Of a DNA stretch of 64,000 bases, positions 1 through 10,689 are shown piece by piece. A program made the position numbers and the translations under genes. Source of the stretch: Brachypodius melanocephalos (Eukaryota > Chordata > Aves > Passeriformes > Pycnonotidae); assembly GCA_013398615.1 (NCBI GenBank), contig VZSR01001755.1, positions 1,416,278-1,480,277 of the forward strand, given 5' to 3'. How positions within the stretch are numbered: the stretch's first letter is position 1; each line of letters begins with the position of its first letter. Under the pieces are notes generated by a model, which did no database searches, had not been told where the DNA came from, and saw only the letters and a program-made list of their open reading frames with translations.

Positions 1-590
1 AGCTGAAGATTCCCTCCCTCCACCCTTCATTCCCAAATATTCCCACTCCTGGCAGGCACTAAACCCACATCAGAGCTGGATGAAAATCCACTGGGAATTC
101 CCAGAGGGCAGAGGAGTGCCCAGAAATGCCCTGAAATGCCCCCAAATGCCCAGAAATTCCCAGAAATTCCACTCATGCTTGGGCACAGTGGAAAGTACCT
201 ATCCAATTCCTGCTGTTCCCTGCGTTCCTTCCACGGGATTGAGCAGCAGGAAAAACCTTCCTTAAAAACCTGGTGGAGAGGAGAGGGCTGAGCCACCTCT
301 GCCAGGGACCTGGGCAAAGAAATTCCAGCTGGGAAAAGCCCAGGGATAGTAAAGGGCACTGCAGAGGGTCGAGGTTTGGGGTCCAGCAGAAGGTTTGAAC
401 GTCGGAGGAGATGGAACAAAATCAAATCAAAAGAAATTAAAAGAAATAAAGAAGCAGCACCAAATCTGCTTTTACAATTCCCCCGTCCAGGAAGGGAATA
501 TCCCAGTGCCAACCCCATTCCCAGGGGTCCGACAGGGAAAATCCCGGTTTTTGGGGGAGGATTGAACCCCACAAGAACGGGCTGAGCGTG
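1..590. other. Unique non-coding sequence
   Basis: No exon, RNA gene or transposon is recognisable here. Open frames on both strands have no domain or family resemblance. The stretch is moderately GC-rich and contains one short degenerate tandem repeat, listed separately. Confidence 0.5.
118..172. repeat. Short degenerate tandem repeat, about 11 bp unit
   Basis: Five imperfect copies of a unit like CCAGAAATGCC stand in a row, with unit lengths of 11-12 bp. It is a young or decayed microsatellite-like tract with no sign of function. Confidence 0.6.
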
Positions 591-660
591 GCAGCAGCCG
601 GGGCTGCTCCTTGGGAGGTTTATGGCAGCTAATTAAGGCCATAAACATTTAGGGGCTGCC
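590..660. promoter_or_regulatory. Candidate regulatory palindrome with HOX/CDX-like and TAATTA sites
   Basis: GTTTATGGC at 618-626 is followed by an 11-bp spacer containing CTAATTAAG and then by its exact reverse complement GCCATAAAC at 638-646. TTTATGG/CCATAAA resembles the site bound by posterior HOX and CDX homeodomain proteins, and TAATTA is the generic homeodomain core. The arrangement therefore offers two inward-facing sites around a central one. Regulatory function is inferred; only the symmetry is seen directly. Confidence 0.35.
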
Positions 661-819
661 TGAGCCCTGGCCACTCCCTGATGCATTTTCCCTACAAATT
701 CCCTCATTTTTTGAGCTGGGAATGAGAGCACTTGGAGCAAAGCTGCCACAGCCATCCGAGGGATCCACCACAAAATCACTCCGTGGGGTGTATCTGTATT
801 TTCTGCATGTTGGATTGAG

Positions 820-1017
820 ATAAAAAAAATATAATATTATAATATAACATAAAACATAAAACATAAACCATGAAACATAAAATATAAAATATAAAAATAG
901 AAAGCATAAAGTATTATATTATATATTATGTGTATCTTATATCTTATATATTGTAGATAATGTATAATATATAAATGTAAATATAATATAGATAATATAA
1001 ACATGATATAAACAAAC
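820..1017. repeat. AT-rich low-complexity tract
   Basis: The tract is almost pure A/T with degenerate ATAAAACAT- and TATAATAT-like words. Frames rich in Tyr, Ile and Leu arise from the composition alone. Confidence 0.85.
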
Positions 1018-1107
1018 ATAACTATAACTATAACTATAACTATAACTATAACTATAACTATAACTATAACTATAACTAACTATAATGATAACTATAACTA
1101 TAACTAT
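1018..1107 (+). repeat. (TATAAC)n microsatellite
   Basis: About 14 nearly uninterrupted copies of the hexamer TATAAC run through here, broken by one TAACTATAATGA interruption near 1078-1088. Degenerate GATATAT-type repeats continue to about 1190. Confidence 0.95.
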
Positions 1108-1190
1108 AGAATATAAGATATGAGAGATACAATATACAATATATGATATACGATATATGATATATGATATATAATAATACTATATCCCTG
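1108..1190. repeat. AT-rich GATATAT-type repeat
   Basis: Degenerate GATATAT and ACAATATA words continue the AT block on from the TATAAC microsatellite. Confidence 0.8.
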
Positions 1191-2374
1191 GATAAAATAT
1201 CCCTGGAATTGCTGCATTTGCCACTGTCCTCTCTCAGCTCCAAGCTGCTTCTCTTCACCTGTTAGGCACATAAAATTCCTTTTTTTTCCCCAAGCCAATT
1301 GCACTAAAAATGTTGGAAAAAATTGATGTCAGTGTTTTAAATTCAGATGGATTCAGGTTTATTAACAGAATTTTCAACAGTGAGAATTCACAACTGCCCA
1401 GAATCGGGATGATTTGATGACAGGAGGAAATAATTCCAATATAATGAAATCAAAAATTAATTTTCAGGGAAGAATCTCAGAAAAATCAGCTGCTAAATGA
1501 CCAAAGAAGGTTCTGGAGAGCAACAGAGGTTGATGGTTCCATGGGAATGAGGACCTGCAACCATGAGCTCTGATTTAAATCTTATTTTGGTCTAAATAAC
1601 TCTGATTTAAATCTTACTTTGGTTTTTTGAAGGATTAAAATATCGTCTGTCAGAAACTGGAATCATGAATAAAAGACAATGACAAGAGCTTGCAAAAATG
1701 AGATTTTTCTCTTTTTTTCAGTCCTGACTGAGTCTCTTCCACTTCGAGTCCAACCAAGACAATAAAAAACCATCACATTTCTTGAAAAGCAACCTGGAAA
1801 TGGAGAAAAATCCCACCAATAATGATTCTCCCTCTCCTAAAGTCCTGCCTTGGAACAGGAATGTCCCCTCAGGCTCGGGCTCCCAAATTTTGGGCTCATT
1901 CCTGGGGACTCCTTTGCTGAGTTCTCTGCTGATGTGTGGATGTGGAAAAAAAAATAAAAAAAGGTTCAGGGAGTGAAAAAAAAAAAAAAAAAAGAAAAAA
2001 AGATTCTGTGTTTGTCAAAACCCTGGTGGAGGTGCTTTAATAATTTCCAAAATTATTCCTGCCTTCCTGAGAGAGACATCTCCTGCTGGGGTGGGTGGAA
2101 GGGGGGAAAAAAAAAGGAACAAAAAGGTCTTGAAATTGTAATGGAATCGCTTTTCAAGCCAAGATGAGAAAGGGAAACCCGTGGTGGGATCAAACGGGGA
2201 TGAGGCTGGAGGTTTAATTAAGGAGGAACAAATTGATCATTAGAGGAGGGAAGGGAGTGGAGGGGGATGTTTAATTATTTTCTTTCATCTTCCTGGGCTG
2301 TGCTGCTCTCAAAAAGAACAGAGCAGAGCCCTGGGGGGACAGCCCGGAGCTGTGTCCGCTCCATGGAGTGTCCA
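1191..2374. other. Unique non-coding sequence with poly(A) tract
   Basis: No gene is visible. The stretch has small internal echoes (TCTGATTTAAATCTTA twice near 1570-1617). It also has an A18 run at 1976-1993, extended by a further A-rich segment to about 2001. No retro-element body could be matched to that A tract. Confidence 0.5.
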
Positions 2375-2480
2375 GGACAGCTGGGATGGAATTCCCGGAT
2401 CCCTGGGAATGCCCAAGGCCAGGCTGGAGCAGCTCAGAGGGGGCCCTGGATGGGATTTGGGTCCCTTCCCTTCAAAAAGA
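2375..2480 (+). mobile_element. CR1 LINE 3' fragment (decayed)
   Basis: The order of words matches the avian CR1 3' region: a GGGATGGAATTCCC-like start, 'atccctgggaatgcccaaggccaggctggagcagct', and a GGGTCCCTTCCC ending. The copy is 5'-truncated and diverged, and has no coding capacity. It sits just before the 58-bp minisatellite. Confidence 0.5.
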
Positions 2481-2557
2481 AGGAATTTGCTGTCCTGCTC
2501 TGGAGGAGCTTTGTCCCCTTCCGTACCCGCGGCAGCAAGAGAAGTTTTCAAGGAATT

Positions 2558-3060
2558 CCAGCCCAGGATGAGCAGGAGCTGCACAGGGAAGGAAGGGATT
2601 TAATTTAGATTTAATCCAGGTAGGAGCTGCACAGGGAAGGATTTAATTTAGATTTAATCCAGCCCAGGATAAACAGCAGCTGCACAGGGAAGGTCAGGAT
2701 TTAATTTAGATTTAATCCAGCCCAGGATGGGCAGGAGCTGCACAGGGAAGGACAGGATTTAATCCTGATTTAATCCAGGCAGGAACTGCACAGGGAAGGA
2801 CAGGATTTAATTTAGATTTATCCAGCCCAGGATGAGCAGGATCTGCATAAGGAAGGACAGGATTTAATCCTGATTTAATCCAGCCCAGGATGAGCAGGAG
2901 ATGCACAGGGAAGGACGGGATTTAATTTAGGTTTAATCCATTTTAGGAGGAGCGGGAGCTGCAGAGGGAAGGACAGGATTGAATCCTGATTTAATCCCAA
3001 TTTAATCCAGGCAGGAGCTGCAGAGGGAAGGACAGGATTGAATCCCGATTTATTCCATCC
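2558..3060 (+). repeat. Minisatellite, about 58 bp unit, nine copies
   Basis: Units begin near 2558, 2616, 2659, 2717, 2774, 2822, 2880, 2938 and 3007. Each reads CCAGCCCAGGATGAGCAGG, then AGCTGCACAGGGAAGGAC, then a TTTAATTTAGATTTAATC segment. Some units have lost the GCCCAGGAT portion. From the third unit on, the 3' segment alternates between 'aatttagat' and 'aatcctgat', which suggests growth by dimer. Minus-strand frames made of LNPVLPCA repeats are translations of this array. Confidence 0.95.
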
Positions 3061-3409
3061 CACAGCAGCAGCTGCTCCATGCAGAGCCTGCCTTAGCAGC
3101 CCCTTCCCCATCCCGGTTTAACGCGGAGCTAATCCAGGGAAAACTGCAGGACAGACCAGCTCAGGCTGGGCTGACTCACGGAGGATCTGAGGGATCAGGG
3201 AGCAGAATTCCCGGAGGATATTCCCTCCCCGCATCCCGGGTTTTGTTCAGCTCGCCATTCTCAGCAGCGGGCAGGATTCCAAAGGAAAACGTGTTTTTAT
3301 GGGAAGGGTCAAGCACAGGGAAATGTTCAGGGCTTCCCTCGTGGAGCTTCCCAGGGATGGGACTAAAAGGGAGGGAAAATCCCATTCCATTCCCCACAGC
3401 CATCAAATC
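3061..3409. other. Unique non-coding sequence
   Basis: No exon, RNA gene or repeat can be supported here. Confidence 0.5.
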
Positions 3410-4010
3410 CTAAAATCTTGGTGATTTTTAACCATTTATCAGCCATTAAATTCCACAAGAGTCAGAAAAATACGGATTATAGGATGACAGCAATGGATTT
3501 TCTATCCTTCATTGGAACCTTTGTCAGAAATAGCAGAAGTGAATTTGGGTTATCTTCACTCAGTGCCACCCTCAGCGTGGCCAAAATCCACAAAGCTGGG
3601 GTGCAAACTGCCCATAATATAGATAATAACGTGAATTATATAGATAAAAACGTGAATTAAATAGTCACGGATTCACAAATCATCTCTCTTCATCTACAGC
3701 AGCTCCCGATGAAATGCGAACAACACCCCCTGACACTCACAGATCCGATTATCCAAATATAGATTAAAAATATCATTATTTAGCGAATGAAATATTCCAA
3801 TCACCCCCAAACATTGAGACCACACCCCAAAAAAGGCATCTCCCAAAAGCATTGCTGAGGAAACAAAATAAATGATGGCTCATATTTTTTAAAAAAATGA
3901 TCCCTTTTCAGCTCCAGAAACAATCTTTTAAAAAAGCTTTAAATACATAAATATTGGGTCACCCATTTGTTAAATCAAGTTTGAGCTGCAGCCCCCTCAG
4001 AGGAAGCTGA
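3410..4010. promoter_or_regulatory. Candidate conserved non-coding element (weak)
   Basis: This is unique AT-rich sequence with words such as TTTATCAGCCATTAAA, GATTATCCAAATATAGATTA and AAATACATAAATATTGGG. A two-copy ACGTGAATTA repeat lies at about 3615-3660. Its texture resembles vertebrate conserved non-coding DNA. Function is inferred from composition only. Confidence 0.22.
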
Positions 4011-4740
4011 AATCTTTGATTTTTTTTTTTCCAAGAAATCTCTTTTCCAAGGGGGTTCCCGTGCATTGCCAACTGCCAGGGAATTTAGGAACAGCTTGTA
4101 AATTTAAATGCTTTCCAGAGAGCTGTTGGGATGTGTGTAAAATACTCACTTTGCTCCTAAAACACGGCAAGACTTTTGTTTATTTAGTTTTTTTTTGTAT
4201 TTCTCTGCCTGAAAAATAAGGAATTTACAATATCCTTGAGGTGATGACGTCTTGGGTTCTAAGAGGAAGAAACTGAAGAGCCAAAATATCAAATTTTCCT
4301 CATTTTCAGTGGCTCAGGGGACACCAAAACCTTGATTTGAGGTTTTAATATAGAATATTATTATATATTCTATATAATGATATAATATTATGTATTATAA
4401 CATAGGATGAAAATTCCCACAAAATCCAAGGGATGCCTCGTTCCTCCCATGAGGATTAAGAGCACAAAGGAGGGGGTGGAGAAATTTTGGTAACAGGAAT
4501 TCACCAAATCCCATTATTTAAGATGGATTTGGGAAGATTTCAGTCAAAACTGGGGGATGGATGCGAAAATTGGTGAAAGAAATAAAGTTAAAAAACCCAA
4601 AACCCTAAACCAAAGGTTTGTCAGGTCTAAGTGAAGAGCTGAGAATTGATTTTTTGAATATTGATTATTTATATATCAATTACATTAAATCCACAAATCC
4701 AGACAGGAACAACCTCACCTAAGCCAGGAATCCCTGCAGG
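4011..4740. other. Unique AT-leaning non-coding sequence
   Basis: The stretch includes a short TATA-rich tract at about 4345-4410. No coding or RNA gene can be recognised. Confidence 0.45.
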
Positions 4741-4755
4741 TTATTTCCCACGAAT

Positions 4756-5010
4756 TTATATTTGTATATAAAAAAAATATAGACATATATCTATTTTTGC
4801 ATATAAAATGTATACATATGTTTGTATTTGCATATAAAATATACATGTATATTTATATTTTATATATATAAACAAGTATTTGTTTATATATATTACATAA
4901 ATGTAATGTATAGACATACAATATATAAAAATATAGTTATAATATCTAGTACATAAAAATAAAAATAAAAATAATAAAAAAAATTTGTGTATTTTTTTAT
5001 ATTTATAAAG
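4756..5010. repeat. AT-rich tract with TATATA/ATACAT repeats
   Basis: The tract is dominated by ATATAAAA, TACATATG and similar words. Tyr/Ile-rich frames through it are composition artefacts. Confidence 0.85.
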
Positions 5011-5309
5011 TCTCATCACAGATTTTGGACTCCAAGTCAGCAGGAGCATCTCCGCCCCCCTGGAGCACCCAATCATCCTCAATAATTCGATTAAAGGCCT
5101 TGAAGGTGCCAAAATTCCATGGAATTGAGATGGAATTAAATGGGAGCAGAGGAAAAATTCCAGAGGCTGGGAGGTGAATCCATGATCCCCCTCCCAAGGA
5201 CCTACATCCCATTTGTGCTCTGCTCCACAAGGGTTTCCTGACCAAAAAATTGTGATTTGGGATCCTCCGGGATCTGGGTGCGGACCCTATTAAATGGTTT
5301 TAAAGTGAA

Positions 5310-5455
5310 AAAGGGTGGGATAGGGTGGGATTAGGTGGGATAGGGTGGGATAAAGTGGGATTAGGTGGGATGGGATTGGATTAGGTGGGATACGATTGGA
5401 TTCGGTGGGATAGGATTGGATTCGGTGCGATAGGATTGGATGTGGTGGGATATTG
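5310..5455 (+). repeat. GGTGGGATTAGG-type tandem repeat
   Basis: Units of about 10 and 19 bp (GGTGGGATAGG, GATTGGATTCGGTGGGATAG) run without interruption into the 5' edge of the CR1 fragment that starts near 5456. Minus-strand frames of SHPIQSYPT type are translations of it. Confidence 0.9.
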
Positions 5456-5645
5456 GTAAGGCATCGTTCCCTGGGAGGGTGGGGAGGCCCTGGCACAGGG
5501 TGCCCAGAGATTTTGTGGAATTCCCATCCCGGGCAGTGTCCGATGCCAGCTTGGAGCACCCTGGGATGGTGGGAGCTGTCCCTGGGTGGGATGGGATGAG
5601 CTTGAAGGTCCTTCCAACCCAATGCATTCCAGGATTCCTGAGATC
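5456..5645 (+). mobile_element. CR1 LINE 3' fragment
   Basis: The fragment shows the diagnostic CR1 order: a GGAGGGTGGGGAGGCCCTGG block, 'ttggagcaccctgggatggtggga', the GATGAGCTTGAAGGTCCTTCCAACCC-type ending, and an 'attccaggattcctgaga' tail. It is 5'-truncated and non-coding. Confidence 0.85.
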
Positions 5646-6149
5646 AACCCTTCCTCTGGTTGCCCGGGGTTTGCTGCAGGGCTGGGGGTTCAAAGGGATG
5701 GAAAAGCATCCAAGTGTCCCATTCCCGCCTTTCCCAAAGGCAAGGATGGATCCATCTCCACCTGGGCAGGAGCCTTGGCCTTTCCCTGCATCGACACTCC
5801 AGGTCTGCACTGGAGATTCCCCAAAAATTGGCCTTTCCCAGCTGTCAGAGCTTCAACTCCAGGAAAAATCTGGGAAAAACCCTTTCCCCCCTCAGCTCAC
5901 ACTCCCTTCCAGAGGGAATCCCGCAGCCTGACAGAAATTTTGGAAGCTAAACTCATCCCTTTCCCTCAAAACCCTGCCTGTAAATGGAATTATCAGCCCC
6001 ACCCACGGCCCTGATCTCTCAAACCTCGCCGAGAACAAACCAACTGCACCCCCAGCGCTGGAAAATCTGAGCCAGAGGCTCCTCAAAAGGCACCAAATTG
6101 CCTCATTTTTCCTGAAACAACTCGGGGTTAGACACCGAAACACTCCTGG
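5646..6149. other. Unique non-coding sequence
   Basis: Pyrimidine- and purine-rich short words occur but no recognisable exon. The frames of 80-160 codons that cross it have no family resemblance. Confidence 0.45.
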
Positions 6150-6345
6150 AAAGCCAGCGCCGCCGTGTTTGTTTTAAATTAACTCGCACAAGTCCAGACA
6201 AAAATGGCATTAAAAATATCTTAATGGGCTATTCTGCAGTCGTGCACTTAAGGGTTATTGCTCTGGACTGGCTCGTAAATTATATTTTTATTTGGCAATA
6301 AAACAATAAGAATAATTCGGATTATTCTCCTTTCAGAAGGGATTA
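6150..6345. promoter_or_regulatory. Candidate conserved non-coding element
   Basis: This is unique sequence with several homeodomain-type motifs (TTTAAATTAACTCG, TAAATTATATTTTTATTTGGC, AATAAAACAATAAG). It stands out from the GC-richer flanks. Enhancer function is inferred. Confidence 0.35.
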
Positions 6346-6764
6346 TTTCTTCCCTCATAATGGTTGATAAATGGTGAAACGTGCTCCAGAACACTGAGGG
6401 ATTCATGGATCCATAAAGAAAGAGTGGAAAAATCCCCATGGCAGGCAAGGGAACGGGAGCAATTCTGAAATTCATTAAATGACAGCTCTGCAGCTGTGGG
6501 TGACCTGGTGGAGACCCAAAAAATGAGCATTTTCTGTGCTCCACAGGTGGGATCTGCTGCGTGGAACGGGAGAGTTTGGGCTTTGTGGGAGCTGAGGAAT
6601 ATTTTCCCAAACTCTTGGAAACTCTGGAATAATAAATGACGCCTCTCGGTGAGGTCGCTTGGAGCAATCTGTCACCCATCTGCTTTTGCAGGAGACAAAA
6701 AATGCCCTAAAACTGGGAAAAAAATCAATCGGGATGGCTCCAAGAGGGACCACAGCCCCAATCC

Positions 6765-8717
6765 ATGGATGATGGGAGGCTCCCAGGGAAATCTCTAAAA
6801 ATCCACATTTTCCCCAAAGTGGGAATTAAAGATAAGACCCCTGAGTCCCTCAAGAGCAGGGACAGAATTATCAGTCAAATCAGCCCAGCTGGATTTAAAA
6901 AAGCTGGATTTTTCCAGACCAGGCCGAGATGGAGACACGAACCTTTGGAAAAACAGGAACAACCAGGAAAAAAACTCCGTAAATATCACATCTGTCCAAA
7001 AAAAAAAATCAGAAAATTTAAAATATCCCATTCAAACAACCCCATTTCTTCCTTAATTTCTGTTTATTCCTGCACATTTTTAGCAGGAATGACAATTCCG
7101 TCAGCGGCTCGGGATGGAATTGTCCCAAAAATCCTTGTTGATATTTTGCGGCCACGAGCCAGCGAAGAGCGGCCACCTCCCGCCTGTCCCGCCTGTCCCA
7201 GGGCTCGCTTTTCCAAGGAATCTTCCATCCCTGGTTTCCCACTGCCCTCTGCCCGTGGTGTCCATGGGATGGATTTAATTTGGCACCGAGCAGGGGCTGC
7301 TCCAAGGTGGGCTCCTTTTCCAGAGGCGGGAGGATTTCACGGCGGATCAGGATCCCGCTGCCCGGGAAAAGCGGGAATCTCCCACGGGGAGCTGCTTCCA
7401 TTGAGGGGCTCCAGGAGCTGGCAGCCCACCCAGCCTTTCCCTTTTCCTTTTCCTTGCACGCCTGTCAATCCTGCTGGCAGCATTCCGTGGATTTGGGAGC
7501 CCCTGGCTGGCTTTGGACTCGGTGCCAAGGTGGGAACAACAGCCCGAGGGAACAAAGCCGGAGCTGTGGCACGACCTGGGAGGGATGGAGGCTCCGTGTC
7601 AATATTCCCGAGGAGCCATTGTGGGAAGGTCGGGATTTCCATCACAGAGATCGCCCACGGGCTGCTGAATGGCCCTTCCCCGTGGGCATCCTCTCCCGGG
7701 ATTAGTGTTCCATTGTCCCGCGGCTCCCGGGGGATCCTGGTTTACATTTCAGCGCTGGCCGGAGAACAATTCCCGATTCTTCCCCGGGAGAGCGAGGAGA
7801 GCATTGCAAAGCGGGCAGGAACAAAGGGCTGCGTTTCACAGCCTCGCTGGTGGGATCCTCCCTGCCCTCGGGGGATGCTCTTGGATGAATTTCTTCCCTG
7901 GAGCCCTTCCAAGTTCACCTGGACACTCAACTTCCTCATCCACACCGACTGTGCCTCTCCTTCTCCCCTTTCCCATCCCTGCATCGCATTCCTGAGCCTC
8001 TGGAAAGGCTCATCTCCTTCTTCACTCCAGAAATCACATCTCCTTTCCCACTCCAGCACCACATTCCTGAGGCTCCAGCAAAGCTCATCTCCTTTCCCAC
8101 TCCAGAAATCCATCTCCTTCTCCATTCCAGAAATCACATTTCCTTTCCTGCTCCAGAAATCACATTTTCTTTCCCATTCCAGAATCACATTTCTTTTCCC
8201 ATTCCAGGAAATCACATCTCCTTCCCCATTCCAGAAACCACATCTCCTTCCCCACCACCACATCCCCGAGCCTGTGGAGCAGCAGATACAGCAGCCAGCT
8301 GCAGGATCCCACCTTGTGCTTCCTGACCATTTTTTTGGGGAAAAAAAAGTGTTTTTTTTCCAGCAGGAGAGCTTGAAGGATTTACCCCTCAGAGCTGGTG
8401 CCACGCTCAGCCTGCAGCAGCCACACTCTCCTGCTCGCTGCCTGTGCTTCCATAAAAACCTTTTCCATGCAGGAGCTGGCTGGATTGGAGGAATTCCCTT
8501 GGTTCTGAGATCTTTGGAGTGCTTTATTCAGCAGAAAACCTCTGGATTGGATAATCCCAGAGGAAAACTCAGGTTTGATTCTGGGACCTTCTCAGGTCAG
8601 GATGTTGATGCTGGGGACCTTCTCCATCACCTTTTCCCACTCCCACCATCCCTTTTCCATCCCCTCCCACAGGATTCTTCTCCCAGGAATTATTTCCAGC
8701 CCCATCCAGGTTGGTGA
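6765..8717 (+). other. Unproven 650-codon open reading frame
   Basis: The ATG at 6765 (context ATCCATGGATG) opens a frame of 650 codons, far longer than any other frame in the window. Under equal base usage such a length is very improbable by chance. The predicted protein shows no domain, signal peptide or membrane segment that I recognise. Residues about 410-505 are the translation of a 30-bp minisatellite, rich in Ser, Phe and Pro. Other parts translate A-runs into Lys clusters, and the overall composition (Pro, Ser, Gly, Phe) looks like translated non-coding DNA. No conserved exon partner or polyadenylation context was found. Minus-strand frames of 102, 127 and 220 codons also overlap it, which points to a regional shortage of stop trinucleotides. 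I infer a chance frame, possibly in a transcribed region. Confidence 0.12.
7995..8262 (+). repeat. Pyrimidine-rich minisatellite, about 29-30 bp unit
   Basis: About eight imperfect units carry CCAGAAATCACAT followed by CTCCTTTCCCATT. The C/T bias removes stops from several frames and helps to sustain the long ORF that contains it. Confidence 0.85.
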
Positions 8718-9104
8718 GCACATCCTGGGAGCAGCGCTGTGCCCTGAGGTGACTTTTCAAATCCCTGGGGACACGGAGGACTTCCGTTGCTGTCTGTGTT
8801 TGATGGAACTCGCGGACCATGAACAAATCCACGGGCAAGGGGAAGGAAAAAAAAAAAGCAGCCAGAAATTGGAATATTTGGGCACTTGTTGATTCTCCTG
8901 ACACTGCTCTGGGAATCCTGAAATTTGCCACTTTTGGTCCCAAAATCCGCTCTGCAATTCCCCAGGCTGCTGAAAACGCAGCAGCCCCGGGCTCATCCCA
9001 GGAGCCGCCTGCGGTCGGATGAAGTTTTGATCATCTGGAGGAGAAGCAGTGGGAAAAAAAAAAAAAAGAAAAAAGAGGGAGAGAGTGGGGAGAAAAAAAA
9101 AAAA
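8718..9104. other. Unique non-coding sequence ending in purine-rich tract
   Basis: No gene is recognised. A run of A, then G/A-rich sequence, occupies about 9050-9105. Confidence 0.45.
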
Positions 9105-9310
9105 TCAAATTGTTCTCGGAAATCACGGTTAATGTCGAAATCTGGTTGATATTAAATCGTAATCTGCAGTTTTTCAGGTCTGCTATTCCTCGAGGAAAAC
9201 GTTTCCTGTTGGAATATCAAGGGTTCCCTTCTTGCATCACTTCCTACGTCGGCCCCAACGAGCCTTCAACATGCATTAGTGCATCGATAATAGTAATTTC
9301 CAAAGGATTG
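9105..9310. promoter_or_regulatory. Candidate conserved non-coding element
   Basis: This unique block contains ATTGTTCTCGG, TTGATATTAAATCG, and a pair of ATGCATTAGTGCAT-like words near 9270-9285. It also retains several CpGs in AT-rich context (TCGAAATC, CCTCGAGG, CTACGTCGG), which is unusual in neutral vertebrate DNA. Regulatory function is inferred. Confidence 0.35.
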
Positions 9311-9717
9311 TTTGGGGAAAAAAAAAACCCCAAAAACCCACCTGGGCAATATTCCAGTCATATGGATCAATTTAGCCTTGGAGCAGTGGGGATTTTTGAC
9401 ACTTGATCCAGAGTTTTCTCCGCTGCAGCTCGGTTTGAGGAAGATTTTTGGCCATCGCTCCCAGCACCAAAGTGGATTTATTTGCTGCTAAACTGACTCT
9501 GCAGGCAGAATTTCCCTTAATCCCACACCAATGGATCACTGTGTGTGGAATGGGACAAAAATTATGCAGCCAAGTGTAATAATTTATAATAATAATAATA
9601 ATAATAACAGGAATTATGAAATTTCGGGACGCTTTTAAATCTAACAAAAAAAAAATCTTTAGCACCAAAAAAAGCCCAACCAGTTCTGGAGCAAACAATG
9701 CCCACACAACTCAAAGT

Positions 9718-9985
9718 TATAGCAATATTTAATTTATCATGGGTTGATCCATCAGTTTGTGGTAGTAATATTCACAGAATTATCAATATTTAATTTATCA
9801 TGGATTGATCCATGAGTTCGTGGTAAGAACGCTCACAAGATTATAGAATCAATAGTTAATTTATCATTGATTGATCCATCAGTTTGTGGTAGAGATATTC
9901 ACAAGATTATAAAATCAATATTTTATTTATCATGGATTGATCCATCAGTTTGTGGTAGGAATGTTCACAGAGTTATAAATTCATC
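9718..9985 (+). repeat. Minisatellite, about 60-66 bp unit, four copies
   Basis: Units carry TTTATCATGGATTGATCC then ATCAGTTTGTGGTAG then TTCACA-AGATTAT. TTTATCA recurs at 9734, 9794, 9860 and 9925. Copies are roughly 80-90% alike by eye. Confidence 0.93.
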
Positions 9986-10114
9986 ATTTTCATTGCTCAA
10001 ATGCTCCCAGGTCTCTCCTGGTGTTGGGTTTTTTTCAGGATTAACTGGTCCAGGGTATTTTCAGTCTGACATTGGTTGAAAGTGTTTGTGGGAGCCATCA
10101 GGTCAATGGGATTC

Positions 10115-10233
10115 TTTGTGGAAAACAGAGAAATGGTAGAAATTTTCAATTTGGCATTTCTTTGAGTGCTCTTCTCTTTGGAAAAGAGAGAAATGGCTGA
10201 AAATTTCAATTTGGCATTTCTTTAGAAGGCCAA
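10115..10233 (+). repeat. 60-bp tandem duplication
   Basis: Two copies of GAAAACAGAGAAATGG ... TTTTCAATTTGGCATTTC start at 10121 and 10181. It is a simple local duplication. Confidence 0.9.
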
Positions 10234-10689
10234 AACAAGTTGGAAAAAAAGAGTTGGTTTTTCTAAAAAGATGGGTCTGTAGTACAAGAAAGTGAAACAT
10301 GAAAACGTTCCTGAAGCAATCAAAATCAAACTTTTAATTTAATGGCACCAACGTGGAAAATTCTCCTTTTATCTGCTGCTGCTGCAATCCTGGGAGGCGA
10401 ATACATCGATTTTCCTGGAATTCCAGCGCTCTGCTCCCAGGCATCTCCTGAGAGCACAGAAATCCCTTTTTTTTTTTCGCTGGATGAGGAGGTTCCAAAC
10501 GCTCCTCTGGGCGACCCAAATGATTTTTTAATCTCCCCATTTGTTCTCCCCAGACGGGGTCGGCGCAGCTGCTCCGATGGCAGGAGATGATGATTCTTTC
10601 TGAGAGGTAATTTCGTGCTCTCCCAACCCTTCCAGACCCTCAAATATCATTTAATAGCACAATTGTCCCTTTGAATGGACCTTTGTATG

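Noticed and set aside
2558..3060. CRISPR-like regular repeat
   Set aside because: Units are contiguous and lack unique spacers. The sequence is vertebrate, so a minisatellite is the right description. The same applies to the other arrays.
9867..10079. Frame with repeated IDPSVCGR motif
   Set aside because: It is a translation of the 63-bp minisatellite.
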